Notes under the pieces: generated by a model
The model's database searches: none
Seen by the model: only the letters and a program-made list of their open reading frames with translations
Told to the model about the DNA's origin: nothing
Program-made: the position numbers and the translations under genes
Part shown: positions 9,647 through 18,646 of the stretch, in pieces
How positions within the stretch are numbered: the stretch's first letter is position 1
Layout of the letters: the number at the start of each line of letters is the position of its first letter
DNA from: Nodosilinea sp. FACHB-131
GTDB taxonomy: Bacteria > Cyanobacteriota > Cyanobacteriia > Phormidesmidales > Phormidesmidaceae
Length of the DNA stretch: 57,247 nucleotides
Assembly: GCF_014695395.1 (NCBI RefSeq)
Contig: NZ_JACJOF010000034.1
Span: forward strand, 1 to 57,247
Reading direction: 5' to 3'

Positions 9647-9838
9647 ATGGACGCGGATTCGGTCGTGCAAGTTTCAGCCATGACCGGCTGGATTATTGGC
9701 GTCAGCCACAATAAAGACCGGGGCTACCAGTGCTGGATTGTGAAGCCTGACCTGGATGTGCTCAGCGATGGCACTTTTTACACCACCAGCAGTGCAGCTA
9801 TGTCGGCCGGGCGTGCCTTCGTAGAGCGCTACAGCTAG
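9647..9838 (+). CDS. Small hypothetical protein (63 residues)
   Basis: Starts at an ATG 7-8 nt after a good ribosome binding site, GGGAGGA (9632-9638). An alternative GTG/TTG upstream would add 12 residues. The product MDADSVVQVSAMTGWIIGVS.. is soluble, with aromatic beta-strand-like segments (GYQCWIVKPDLDVLSDGTFYTT) and a short C-terminal helix. It resembles small conserved cyanobacterial proteins of unknown function, but I do not recognise a family. It stands alone between the O-methyltransferase and a minus-strand SRPBCC gene. Confidence 0.6.
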   Translation: MDADSVVQVSAMTGWIIGVSHNKDRGYQCWIVKPDLDVLSDGTFYTTSSAAMSAGRAFVERYS

Positions 9839-10025
9839 CAGACCAAGCAATCTTTAACCCGTTGGGCAGAAGCACAATTTTGCTACAGAGCAATGGCATA
9901 TGCCGCTGACGCAATTTTTCAAAGAATGAGCGAAGGTCGCTCCCTTCGGCTGGTCCTAGGCAGCGGCGGTTTTTAGGACAAGTTTGCTGCGATCGCAACC
10001 TCCCTCTCCTATAGACCGCCGCTGC

Positions 10026-10613
10026 TTACGCCACACCGTAGCGGGCGCACAGCACCCGTCTCATCTGACGCATGTTGCCCGGCAGATCGGTCTTAATGGC
10101 CTGTTCAATTAAAAACGAGGGTACTGGAATGGTCGGTGCGGCCTGCACTGAGTAGGTCAGCAGAGTGCCCTGGTTGAAGTCTTGCAGGTGCAGATCCGCC
10201 GCGAAGTGGGAGAAGGTGCCCTGCTCTAGGCGAAATTGGATGGCTTCGCAGGCGGTTTCGACCACCTTGAGATAGATTTCGACCTGGGCGGTCAGCAGCA
10301 TAAACCCCTTGCGCCCTACCTGGTAAAGACGGCGATAGCGCTGAGTTGCAGTTTTTACGGTCTCTAACACTTCGCTGTGCACGATGTTAGGAAAATACTG
10401 AGTCCAGCAGCTGTAATTAATTACCTGGGGCCAAATCTGAGGGCGGGCTAGGGGCACGTACATGTGAGCAGTGACAGCGCCACTGGTGTTGCCGGTCGGC
10501 GACTGGAGCAATACATCTCCTCGGAGCAGCGCCACCTGGTCACTAGGAGAAAACTGGGCGAGAAACCCGTCCTGCCTGACCTCGTGGATACCTTGAGCTT
10601 CGCTAGTAACCAT
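10026..10613 (-). CDS. SRPBCC (START/cyclase-like) domain protein
   Basis: A 195-residue protein whose centre and C-terminus fit the SRPBCC lipid/hydrophobic-ligand-binding fold: VTAHMYVPLARPQIWPQVINY (first strand and helix), QYFPNIVHSEVLE, and a long C-terminal helix, PVPSFLIEQAIKTDLPGNMR. Proteins of this shape are common in cyanobacteria and are often annotated as cyclase/dehydrase. The ATG at 10613 is preceded by AGGAG (about 10 nt); a TTG at 10658 is less likely. The ligand is unknown and no functional partner is nearby. Confidence 0.75.
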   Translation of the reverse strand: MVTSEAQGIHEVRQDGFLAQFSPSDQVALLRGDVLLQSPTGNTSGAVTAHMYVPLARPQIWPQVINYSCWTQYFPNIVHSEVLETVKTATQRYRRLYQVGRKGFMLLTAQVEIYLKVVETACEAIQFRLEQGTFSHFAADLHLQDFNQGTLLTYSVQAAPTIPVPSFLIEQAIKTDLPGNMRQMRRVLCARYGVA

Positions 10614-10911
10614 TGCTCTATTTCTCCTAACGATGCGATCTGGTCTTGATGTCAGCAACCCGCAAATGCCTGCTTAGGCTATCGACAGATGTCTGAACTC
10701 CAGGGCGATCGCAAACCCCGGTCTTGCCCGCTACCCTGGTAAGGGCTGCGGCATCTGGCCATGCTAGCGCTGTGTCGCTTGCTTTTCTATTAAAGGTCAG
10801 ACAGTTTTTTAGCCTATGGGGGGCTGTAGTATCATTACGGGGCTTTTACCAACGCCCCTCAGTATTCCCCCGTAGCCTAGTCATAGCTTTACAAACGGAG
10901 ATGTTGTTGCC

Positions 10912-11100
10912 ATGGGCCGTCGTCGCTATCCTCTACAACCTCTGACCAAACTCTTTTTAGCGGCCCTGGGTCTGACCGCCATTGTCTGGGTTTTACGAGG
11001 TCTATCACTGCTAGCCTTTCTACCGGGTCTGGTAATCTGGCTACTGATTTTGCTGTGTTTTGGCTTGGGGATTGTTAGCAGCCTTCAACGAATTCGTTAG
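10912..11100 (+). CDS. Small membrane protein (62 residues, two TM segments)
   Basis: A basic N-terminus (MGRRRYPLQPLTKLF) is followed by two hydrophobic segments (LAALGLTAIVWVL and LLAFLPGLVIWLLILLCFGL) and a short basic tail. A GGAG motif sits about 13 nt upstream of the ATG. The product would be a hairpin in the cytoplasmic or thylakoid membrane with both ends inside. No family is recognised. It is flanked by gaps of over 150 bp on both sides, so it is probably its own transcription unit. Confidence 0.65.
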   Translation: MGRRRYPLQPLTKLFLAALGLTAIVWVLRGLSLLAFLPGLVIWLLILLCFGLGIVSSLQRIR

Positions 11101-11260
11101 GGGTTGGCAACAAGTTGTGGCGATCGCATAGCCCCCTAGTAGGCCTGAGAAGCTTGCCCTAGCGGCCGAAGCATCAAGACATAGATCAAGGTCTTAAGCT
11201 CGAAAAATTACGTCCAGATCCCCCAACGAACTGGTACATCCCAATCGAAGTTGGCATAAC

Positions 11261-12175
11261 TCAATTCCGACGCTTGATTTTAAAGGAATCGAACGATGGT
11301 GGCGGCGATGTAGGTATAGGCCGCGCCCAAGGGCGATGAACGACTTCCCGATGGCGCAGAATGCTGAGGTTAATTTGAGCTCCCACCGGCACTAGCAAAA
11401 TCAAACCATACAGCGTCCCTAGGTTGAGACCAAGGGACAATAGGAGGTCGTAGGCGATCCCCTGGCGGGTCAGCCAGCTGAATCCCCAGTGCCGCAGCCC
11501 CACAATTCCTAGGCCCAAGACTAAGACGACCCTGACGCCAGGCCATAGCCCTAGACCGGGTAGCCAGCGCTGCGGAGTAAGTCGATATACCAATGCCAGA
11601 CCGGCGGCCCCAATCCCAATGGCTAATAGCCAACGCCCTAGACAAATTAAGGTATTCCATCGGCTAGCGATCGCCGCGTCGGTCGCACTGCCTACCAAGC
11701 TAAACACCAGCCCCGCAACTCCCGAACCTAGGAGAGTAATTCCCCAGGGCAGCAGTCGGTCGCGCCAGCGAGCCGGAGGGGTGGGACTGCTGCCTGCAAC
11801 CGCTGCCACCAGCTGCACCAGCTTCTGCGTGCCGGCCACTAAGCAAAGCCAAGCCCCCAAACCAACCAGACTTAAACCCCAGAGCCCAGGAGCGGTGGTT
11901 GGTGGGGTAGCAGCCATTCCCAGCATAGTTTGAAGTCCGTGGGCCAGCGCCAGCGCCCCAGGAGGAAGCATTGCGCTTTGCTCGCCATGGAGCATCACAA
12001 AACTGAGGCCCAGTAAGCCCAGCAGCCAAAGGAATGCGATCGCAGCGCTGACCTCTGCCCAGCGCGATCGGGCGGCCTGTTGCCTTACCTCACGCCAGAG
12101 TTTGCTGCTGCCATAGACAGACAGCGTGCTGCTCCAAAGAGCAGGGCTTAGATAATGCAAGAACCGCTTCACCAT
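11261..12175 (-). CDS. YihY/BrkB-like integral membrane protein (divergent)
   Basis: A 304-residue protein with about six hydrophobic segments. The N-terminal SRWAEVSAAIAFLWLLGLLG and the C-terminal block LLSLGLNLGTLYGLILLVPVGAQINLSILRHR resemble the start and end of the YihY/virulence-factor-BrkB fold (family function unresolved). The middle is more divergent, so the assignment is tentative. It follows sasA by 79 bp on the same strand and may be read through from it. The tail after residue 280 is basic and cytoplasmic. Confidence 0.6.
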   Translation of the reverse strand: MVKRFLHYLSPALWSSTLSVYGSSKLWREVRQQAARSRWAEVSAAIAFLWLLGLLGLSFVMLHGEQSAMLPPGALALAHGLQTMLGMAATPPTTAPGLWGLSLVGLGAWLCLVAGTQKLVQLVAAVAGSSPTPPARWRDRLLPWGITLLGSGVAGLVFSLVGSATDAAIASRWNTLICLGRWLLAIGIGAAGLALVYRLTPQRWLPGLGLWPGVRVVLVLGLGIVGLRHWGFSWLTRQGIAYDLLLSLGLNLGTLYGLILLVPVGAQINLSILRHREVVHRPWARPIPTSPPPSFDSFKIKRRN

Positions 12176-12254
12176 GGCCCCTATCTTGCCATAGGCCTCG
12201 GTGTTTAGAGCGCGCTAGTTCAGGAGTTAGCGGCGGGCGATCGGTCAATTAAAC

Positions 12255-13433
12255 CTAGGCTCGATAGACCGGTAGGGTAAAGAAAAAAGAGCTACCCGCT
12301 CCAGGGGCCGAGTCAACCCAGATTTGCCCGTAATGAGCGCGCACAATACGCTGGCAGAGAGCCAGCCCCAGCCCATAGCCATCTTGAGTAACGTCACGCT
12401 GAAGACGGTAGCTTTCCTCGAAAATTTTGTCGCGGTTTTCGGGCGGGATGCCAGGACCAGTATCCACCACTGCCACCTGTACCTTTTGAGTAGTGCGGTG
12501 TAGCGCAATGATCGAGACCTGCCCCCCCTGAGGCGTGTATTTGATAGCGTTGTCGAGCAGGTTAGTGACCACGCGCTTAACCTGGGTGCCGTCAGCATAA
12601 ACCGTGGGCAGATCTTGAGGAATTTCGGTGGTTAGACTCTGCTGTTTTTCCTGAAGCCGGTTTTGAAAAGCATCGACCACCTCCATACACAGTGCAGGCA
12701 GGTTGAGCTCGTGGGGCACAATTTGGAGCTCCATAGAGGCTCCCCGAGCCGCCTTAAGAATGTCGGTAATCATCCGATTGATGGCTCGAATTTGAGTTTT
12801 GGCGTGTTTTAGCAGCTGACCCGTGAGCTCAGGGCTCAGAGTGATGTTGCGGGTTTGGTTAGGGGCATAGCCCAACTCCAGGGTTTCAACCGCAATGGAG
12901 GCAGCAGTGAGGGGATTGCGCAGGTCGTGGGCCATCATGGCGATGATGCGATCTTTGAAGCGCAGCTGGGCCTCGAGTTCTTCGCGGGTCTGGTTGAGCC
13001 GAAAGATCTCGTCGGAGAGTTTTATGAGTTCGGCGGAGGTGGTCAAGAGGTCGGCTTGTTGTGCCAGGGGGTCAGCTGATAGGGCTGATTCCGCCTCCAC
13101 CCCGAGCGAATTGAGGGCATCGAGATGCTCTTGCTGCCACTTGGGCCACCAGCGCTCTAGCTGATTAACAATGTCGCTACCAGCCAGCATCTGCTGGGGT
13201 GCTGGGGAAATTTTAATCAGCGCAGGGCTGGCTACCAGCTTGTAGTGCTCGGCAAGATAGGGCTGTTCACCAATGTCAACCACATCGAGGTTGAACTCAA
13301 AATGGGTCTCTAAGGTTTTCAGATACTGCTTAATCTGGCGCATTTGCCGGGCCAAGCTGGGCCGCTTGTCAATAAATAACAGCAGTTTGAGGGGCACTCG
13401 AATGTCATCAAAGGAAGTGGAGGAACCCTCCAT
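12255..13433 (-). CDS. sasA: Circadian clock-associated histidine kinase SasA
   Basis: A 392-residue kinase that binds KaiC and phosphorylates RpaA to pass clock time to transcription. Residues about 15-100 form the KaiB-like thioredoxin fold (VPLKLLLFIDKRPSLARQ, ASPALIKISP). A coiled-coil linker follows, then the H-box MMAHDLRNPLTAA with His169, the N-box LLDNAIKYTP, and the G boxes VVDTGPGIPPENRDKIFE and GYGLGLALCQRIV. Length and order match family SasA. The kai genes and rpaA are not in the window. It is probably first in a unit with the YihY-like gene. Confidence 0.95.
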   Translation of the reverse strand: MEGSSTSFDDIRVPLKLLLFIDKRPSLARQMRQIKQYLKTLETHFEFNLDVVDIGEQPYLAEHYKLVASPALIKISPAPQQMLAGSDIVNQLERWWPKWQQEHLDALNSLGVEAESALSADPLAQQADLLTTSAELIKLSDEIFRLNQTREELEAQLRFKDRIIAMMAHDLRNPLTAASIAVETLELGYAPNQTRNITLSPELTGQLLKHAKTQIRAINRMITDILKAARGASMELQIVPHELNLPALCMEVVDAFQNRLQEKQQSLTTEIPQDLPTVYADGTQVKRVVTNLLDNAIKYTPQGGQVSIIALHRTTQKVQVAVVDTGPGIPPENRDKIFEESYRLQRDVTQDGYGLGLALCQRIVRAHYGQIWVDSAPGAGSSFFFTLPVYRA

Positions 13434-13872
13434 TGCTGTCTCCTACAAGTCTGAAAACCGGTTTCTACCTACGATTTTACCCTGACTCTCAAGTCTCTAC
13501 AGCCCAACTGGGGACCTCTACCAATTTAACCAGTTGCCAAGCTGGCCCATCGACAGATGTTTAATTGAGGTATTGGCCCGAAACTATACCTAGTGGCAAG
13601 ACAAGTTATGTATAGCGCGATCGCCCCGCGGTGGATAGCAAAATTCATAGCTAAATTAGGCCGATTGCAAACAAATGACCACCACTGACAAGAGTTGTTA
13701 CGGTTCGCCGTTTGGGTGTAAATCTGGTTGCAGAGGTCTACTACATTGAGATCAAGTCACAGAACCCGAAAGGGGCATGGAGCGGCGCATTGGAGCATTG
13801 AGCTAGGACAAGAACTGAGTCTTCTCAATGACCGATTAGCAATTTATAGAGATAAATAAAGGGGGCAATAAA
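13434..13872. other. Divergent intergenic region upstream of sasA and the exported hypothetical
   Basis: A 439-bp gap between oppositely oriented genes. It holds promoters for sasA (left) and for the gene at 13873, whose ATG follows AAAGGGGGC. A TATAGAGAT box near 13845-13853 could be its -10, although that would leave a very short leader. No terminator, repeat, small gene or known RNA fold was recognised. Confidence 0.5.
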
Positions 13873-14448
13873 ATGGGTATCAAAAAATTTCAATCCACCC
13901 TATTTTCTTCCCTGGTAAATCGAGTTGCTAGCCAGGGCCTGAGTTGCGATCGCCGCTCTTTATCCTACGTATTGTTGGGTGCAGCCACTGTTGCGGCGTT
14001 GGGCACTGCTGCCCAAGCTCAAACTGTAGATAGTCGCACCTCCTCCGAGGCGTTAGCGGTCGCTCAGACTGCCGCTGAGCCCGTGGGCGAGCGCTATCTG
14101 TTTGGCCAAGTTCCCCAGCCCGACCAGATTGGTCAAGGCTATGTGGTGTTAGAGCGCACGGGCGATCGCGTCTATGGCGCGCTGTACTACCCCAGCTCAT
14201 CCTTTGACTGCTTTGAGGGCCAGGTGCAGGGTACTGAGATCGCCATGACCGTCATCAACAGCTACGACCAAGCCGATACCTACCCCTACAGCCTTGCCAT
14301 GGTTGAGGATTCTGCGGTAGCGTCTAGCGATGCCTCTGGTGAGTTGGTTCCCTTTGGTCTCGATGGTTTCCACGCCATTGGCGACCTGAGCGAAAACGAC
14401 CACCGCATGCTCGAAATGTGCAGTGGGGTTGTCAGCTCAGCTCAGTAA
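13873..14448 (+). CDS. Exported hypothetical protein
   Basis: A 191-residue protein with a long N-region and a signal-like hydrophobic core (LSYVLLGAATVAALGTAAQAQ), with a likely cleavage after AQA near residue 50. The mature part is acidic and contains GYVVLERTGDRVYGALYYPSSSFDCF, a pattern I associate with cyanobacterial secreted proteins of unknown function. Two Cys residues (near positions 114 and 184) could pair. The ribosome binding site is strong (GGGGG, 9 nt). It is followed by a 25-nt dyad that may end its transcript. Confidence 0.75.
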   Translation: MGIKKFQSTLFSSLVNRVASQGLSCDRRSLSYVLLGAATVAALGTAAQAQTVDSRTSSEALAVAQTAAEPVGERYLFGQVPQPDQIGQGYVVLERTGDRVYGALYYPSSSFDCFEGQVQGTEIAMTVINSYDQADTYPYSLAMVEDSAVASSDASGELVPFGLDGFHAIGDLSENDHRMLEMCSGVVSSAQ

Positions 14449-14508
14449 CTGCGAGCTAGGCTGAAGTTGTCCAAAGTTGGTTCAGCCGTTACCCAGTTAA
14501 CTGTTGAA

Positions 14509-14541
14509 AGGGGAGCGCTAGTTTATGCTTAAAGCTCCCCT
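14509..14541 (+). terminator. Possible terminator hairpin after the exported hypothetical
   Basis: The arms AGGGGAGC (14509-14516) and GCTCCCCT (14534-14541) are perfectly complementary, with a 17-nt loop. The following TATTATCG is only weakly U-rich, so this could also be a leader hairpin for the gene starting at 14560. Confidence 0.4.
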
Positions 14542-14559
14542 ATTATCGTTGTAGGTCGC

Positions 14560-15036
14560 GTGAACGCAGCAGAACAGGCCAGCAGCATTGAGTTTGCCAG
14601 CAAAATTGCCGCCGTAGTGGGTCTCTTCAAGACTGAGTTTCCCGATCTGCGAGCCGACCTCAAGCCTTGGGCCAATGACCCTGACACCCGTGACTTGGTT
14701 GATCCCGACTCTATTGATGTAGGGTTTCATTTTCCTGGGGTGAGTCGGTTGTTTCAGTGCCGCAGTTTGCTAGTGCAAATTCGCCTGCACAGCGATTTTG
14801 AAGATGATGGCAATCAAAAACTGACCCCCCAAGAAAAATGTCGGGTGATTGGTCTTGATCTTGCCGGGTTTGATCACCGCGGCAAGCGCTGGAGCCTATC
14901 GACCATCGACAACTGGGCATTCTCAGGCGAAGTTACCCCTGATCCCACCTGTCGTGAACGGTTAAGGCGCTGCTGTCGGCAGGTATTTGCCCTGTTTAAC
15001 GCATCGCCAACTAACTCTGAGCCAGACTGCTTCTAG
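14560..15036 (+). CDS. Conserved-looking hypothetical protein
   Basis: A 158-residue soluble protein starting at GTG. It has an N-terminal helix (EFASKIAAVVGLFKTEFPDLRADLK), a middle beta-rich part (VDPDSIDVGFHFPGVSRLFQCRSLLVQIRL) and the segment VIGLDLAGFDHRGKRWSLSTID. It has no membrane segment or signal peptide, and no catalytic motif is recognised. The coding character (codon choice, HIP-like sites) matches the neighbours. It may share a promoter with the upstream exported hypothetical or use its own in the 111-bp gap. Confidence 0.65.
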   Translation: MNAAEQASSIEFASKIAAVVGLFKTEFPDLRADLKPWANDPDTRDLVDPDSIDVGFHFPGVSRLFQCRSLLVQIRLHSDFEDDGNQKLTPQEKCRVIGLDLAGFDHRGKRWSLSTIDNWAFSGEVTPDPTCRERLRRCCRQVFALFNASPTNSEPDCF

Positions 15037-15135
15037 AGCACTGCTAGTTCTAGGATCTTTAGGGGTTCTGTAGGATAGCAGCTCAATCTAAACGGTGCAG
15101 GTTAGAGGTCATGGCGCATACCTAAGACCCAACGT

Positions 15136-17091
15136 TTACCAGTGGGTCTTTAGACCTTGCAGTCGCATCGCCTCCTGTAGCGATCCTATGGAGCCGCTGG
15201 GGATCACAGCGACTGGCTCCTTAACAGGCGCGTCAGCTGACACCAACCAGCCTGCAGTTACCCCGGCGGCGGCTCCTACCTGCCACTCGCCGTAGTGGAT
15301 GCGGGTTGAAGCACTAGCGATATGGGTAGCCGCCAAGGCTTTACCGCCCATCAGCAAATTGTCGACTCCCTGAGGAATTAGACTCTCTAACGGCAGCTGC
15401 ACAGGCTTGACTCGAGGCTCCTCGGCTGGAGCCGCAACCGCTTCTCCCGAAGGCAGCCAGTTGCGGTAGCGGCAGCCGTGGATGTCGATCGCATAGTGGG
15501 TCAGCCCGACGGTTGTGGAGCTAAAGTCGCGCTGACCGGGGAAATCGTAGCGCAGATCGTTTTCACGAATCATAAACTCATCTTGGCCATGGGCGGCGCG
15601 GCCCACGATTCGTCGCCCCTCGCGAAAGTAGGGCACCATGCTGAGGCCCGACAGCGTGCCCATGGGGCTATCGGCTCCATAGAGGTAGGCCAGCGGGTAG
15701 CTGGGGCTAGACTGGGTTTCGAGCAGCCAGCGAGCAAACATCAGCGCGTTTTCTTCACCAAATTTAAGCGCCGACGCTGATAGGCCCCCCATCCAATTTT
15801 GATGCTGGCCAGCGGCCTCTAGCTCAGCGGCTTTGAGCAGTAGCGGTGGGTCCATCCAGTTCCAGTCGTTGCCTTGGTTCCAGTTGATCATGGAGATGTC
15901 GCCTGCGACGGGAGAGCCGACGTAGGGGTTGCCCCGGTTTTGGCTGACGATGCGCCGGTAGTGAAAGACGCTCTTGCCCGCGAAAAACGGAAATCCCTCT
16001 AAATTAAACGAGGCCTGATGTTCATGAATGCCGTAAGTGGGCTGAAGCCGCACCAAAGCAGCTAAACTGTCGCCTCCGTCATCGTGAATGCCAAGGGCAA
16101 AGGGGTAGGTAAAGGCCTGGGTACAGTCGGGGTTGTCGAAAGCGGCGGCATTGGGTTCCCCCGTGGTCGCCTTTGATTCGGACCCCACTCGGTAGGGCAC
16201 CTTAGCCCAGGCTACCAGTTCGCCAGTGTCGGTGGCATCGATCACAATCATTGACTGGCCAGGGGGCGGCTGTAGCTTGACAGGTACCCGATCAAACTCG
16301 GCAGTGGGCGACCAGCTATACCAGTCGGCCAGCTCCACTGACAGTCGCCCCAGGGGCCGATAGCCAGGGTCTTTGGGAATGCGTCGTACCCCGTATACTG
16401 CGGTGATGCGGCGGCCCGTAGCATCAAACTCAGCCCCCTTGAACGCTGTCATCGCGGCCCAGCGGCTAGCGGGGGCGCTGGGGTTAGTGTCGGCTAAAAA
16501 CTGTTCTGCGGCCTTGGCACCGGCCTGGGGCGGAAAACACAGGGTGCCTACCCAACAGCTGTTGATGTCGGCCACCGATCGCGAGGTGCCGCCTGGGCTC
16601 CAGGCTGGTAAATTGACCACTTGCTGCTTAATCAGCTGTCGAAACCGCTGCCAGCTGGGAGATAGATTGTTGGCCTGGCGCATGCGCAGCGACTCATCGA
16701 GGGCGGAGACCCCCTGAGAGCTAATCTGCCCCCCTAACCAGGGTGCAACTTCGATTAGACAGGTGGTGGCACCGCTAGCCATGGCGTGGCCAGCGGCAGC
16801 CACCCCGCCCAGGGAACCGCCCACCACCACCACCTGGCACTCCCAGACCTCTTTGAACTGGGGCATCGGGTCGATGCGCGGGCGGCCATTAAACACGATG
16901 GGCTGCGGCACACCACGCAGTCGCAGGGCGGGGGTGATATCGCCGCCCGCCCCCGGCGATGGGGCAGGCGACCAGCGCGATGCGGTGAGCCCAGCGATCG
17001 CCCCAACCCCAAACATGATGGCGGCCAGCCCTGGTAAATGTCGCCACTGCCGCCAGATTCGCCGCTGAGTTTGCCTGCGATCGCCCTTCAC
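15136..17091 (-). CDS. Membrane-anchored FAD-dependent oxidoreductase
   Basis: A 651-residue flavoprotein. A basic N-terminus and one hydrophobic segment (LPGLAAIMFGVGAIAGLTAS) suggest anchoring or Tat/Sec export. The FAD Rossmann motif CQVVVVGGSLGGVAAAGHAM follows, then LIEVAPWLGGQISSQG, and near the C-terminus GVDNLLMGGKALAATHIA and WQVGAAAGVTAGW, typical of the FAD_oxidored family (PF12831). The substrate is unknown. The GTG start is inferred from the absence of an upstream ATG. It diverges from the helix-turn-helix-like gene at 17231. Confidence 0.85.
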   Translation of the reverse strand: MKGDRRQTQRRIWRQWRHLPGLAAIMFGVGAIAGLTASRWSPAPSPGAGGDITPALRLRGVPQPIVFNGRPRIDPMPQFKEVWECQVVVVGGSLGGVAAAGHAMASGATTCLIEVAPWLGGQISSQGVSALDESLRMRQANNLSPSWQRFRQLIKQQVVNLPAWSPGGTSRSVADINSCWVGTLCFPPQAGAKAAEQFLADTNPSAPASRWAAMTAFKGAEFDATGRRITAVYGVRRIPKDPGYRPLGRLSVELADWYSWSPTAEFDRVPVKLQPPPGQSMIVIDATDTGELVAWAKVPYRVGSESKATTGEPNAAAFDNPDCTQAFTYPFALGIHDDGGDSLAALVRLQPTYGIHEHQASFNLEGFPFFAGKSVFHYRRIVSQNRGNPYVGSPVAGDISMINWNQGNDWNWMDPPLLLKAAELEAAGQHQNWMGGLSASALKFGEENALMFARWLLETQSSPSYPLAYLYGADSPMGTLSGLSMVPYFREGRRIVGRAAHGQDEFMIRENDLRYDFPGQRDFSSTTVGLTHYAIDIHGCRYRNWLPSGEAVAAPAEEPRVKPVQLPLESLIPQGVDNLLMGGKALAATHIASASTRIHYGEWQVGAAAGVTAGWLVSADAPVKEPVAVIPSGSIGSLQEAMRLQGLKTHW

Positions 17092-17230
17092 ACCTATATC
17101 CTGGTTAACGCTGCCAAGGTTTTAACACACCTTGCCCACGAGCGATCACCCTTTGGCACGCTCCGTTACAGGACACTCCAGACCAGGATGAACCTGATAC
17201 AGTAGCCACAGATCCGCTACATTCTGCCCT

Positions 17231-17653
17231 ATGCCCCCCGATTCGCCCTCTGTTGCCAACTCCGCTGACGGTGCCACCCCTTCCCCAACCTATGGATGGA
17301 CTGGAGCAGCCGATGATAGCGGGGCGCTGCTGTCGGTAGACGCGGTGCAAAAATACCTCAACCGATCGCGGGCCTCGGTATACCGCTACGCCAATACCGA
17401 CCCCGACACCCTTAACCCTCCCTACAACAAAACCAAGCTCAACCCTGAGGTGCGTCGCGACAAAGACGATCCCCTCGAGTTTCGCCCCCAGGAAGTGCGC
17501 CGCTTTGCTGAAGAAGTGCTGGGCCTACACCCCACTATTCAAGTGCAGCCTCCAGAGGAGACGTTGACCCATGACCTGATGCGGCAGGTCTTGCAGGAGC
17601 TACGAGCAATTCGGCAGCTGCTGGAGGAGCGGGGAGTGGGGGGGAAAGAGTAG
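17231..17653 (+). CDS. Hypothetical protein with a putative helix-turn-helix segment
   Basis: A 140-residue protein. Residues about 35-62 (LSVDAVQKYLNRSRASVYRY) look like the helix-turn-helix of excisionase/AlpA-type DNA binders, where SRASVYRY would be the recognition helix. The rest is charged, with a C-terminal helix (MRQVLQELRAIRQLLEERG) that may mediate dimerisation. It diverges from the FAD oxidoreductase gene with 139 bp between starts, so a regulatory link is possible but only inferred. Similar proteins occur in cyanobacteria without assigned function. Confidence 0.6.
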   Translation: MPPDSPSVANSADGATPSPTYGWTGAADDSGALLSVDAVQKYLNRSRASVYRYANTDPDTLNPPYNKTKLNPEVRRDKDDPLEFRPQEVRRFAEEVLGLHPTIQVQPPEETLTHDLMRQVLQELRAIRQLLEERGVGGKE

Positions 17654-18201
17654 GGAGATGGGGCGATAAGAAAGATGGGGGAGCGTTTGACGCGGCTGAA
17701 ACCTTGAGTTTGGCGTTTAGGGCTTACGCAGAATTTGCGCTGTCTAAATCTATGGGATCTATACAAAAATTGGGATGCTTTCTTGGAAGCGAAGCTCTCC
17801 CTTTAGAAATCGCTCAGCGTCGATTGATCCCTTCCCTCCCCACCGCCCCCATCTCCCGCACCCTCCTCAACTCCTCTCTCCTCAGAGTGATATCCGTAAT
17901 TCTCGCGGCTTTCAGGAATGCTAGATTTAGAATTGGTTTAAACCTACGGGCTTGGCGTGGCCAAAGGTTAAGCCTTTGGAGTGATCAATGTCATGGATTG
18001 ATTGCTGTAGCCTTGCATATAGTTTCAATGGAACCGTTTTCCACCTCAAGATCGTCGATACTCTCGTTTAAGATGAGCACGCGCTGGTGGGCTCAGCCGA
18101 GTCTACCCTCGATGGTTGGATATTGGGGATGATCTGGGCTCTCTAGGCTTCGGCCTTGACCTCAGATTTGTGTCCCTTGTTGAGTTCAATTATTTCACTG
18201 T
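17654..18201. other. Gene-poor spacer with a G/C-skewed inverted repeat
   Basis: A 548-bp gap. An 11-bp inverted repeat (GGGAGATGGGG at 17653-17663; CCCCATCTCCC at 17847-17857) sits inside longer purine-rich and pyrimidine-rich stretches. The plus-strand open frame 17704-18132 overlaps it but lacks a ribosome binding site and plausible protein character. No RNA gene was recognised. Confidence 0.45.
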
Positions 18202-18390
18202 ATGGATTCTGCCAGTCAACCGGATACCCCTGCGGGGGAACCTCCTAGTCCTTCATCTAACGTGTTGGGCATTTTAATTGCGGTACTAACCCTAACTCTG
18301 CCATTGTTTGTAGTCGCCCATTTTTCAACGGCGACGGCAGAGCTCGAACAGCCCCCGACCTTCTCGGTACCAGCTTCAGCGGGGCGCTAG
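18202..18390 (+). CDS. Small single-TM protein (62 residues)
   Basis: A Pro/Ser-rich N-terminus (DSASQPDTPAGEPPSPSSN) is followed by one hydrophobic segment (VLGILIAVLTLTLPLFVVAHF) and a short polar tail. No clear ribosome binding site precedes the ATG. A single-span membrane peptide is plausible and such peptides are common in cyanobacterial photosynthetic and respiratory complexes, but I do not recognise this one. It lies 256 bp upstream of ppa. Confidence 0.5.
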   Translation: MDSASQPDTPAGEPPSPSSNVLGILIAVLTLTLPLFVVAHFSTATAELEQPPTFSVPASAGR

Positions 18391-18646
18391 GTTACTGCCT
18401 AAGGCGGGGTTAGGGCGCATTGGAGGGGCATTCACTGAGTGTCCACGAAGGGGAATGGCCCCTTCTAAAGCCGCTGATTTGTTTGGGTCGGTGGCCTAAA
18501 CCATGCGGAAAAGGGGCCACAGCCCCGTAAAATACTATGTCGGAAGGGCATTTGCGGAAGCCTGGCGACCGTATTTAGCAGTGCGCTGAGGGAGGCTTAA
18601 GCCTTCTGCCCTGTACATTCAGCTTTTTATTGATTGGAGTAGTGTT

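Noticed and set aside
17704..18132. Plus-strand 142-codon frame in the 17.7-18.1 kb gap
   Set aside because: Starts with a rare codon without a Shine-Dalgarno, is Ser/Leu/Arg-rich, and overlaps skewed inverted-repeat DNA.
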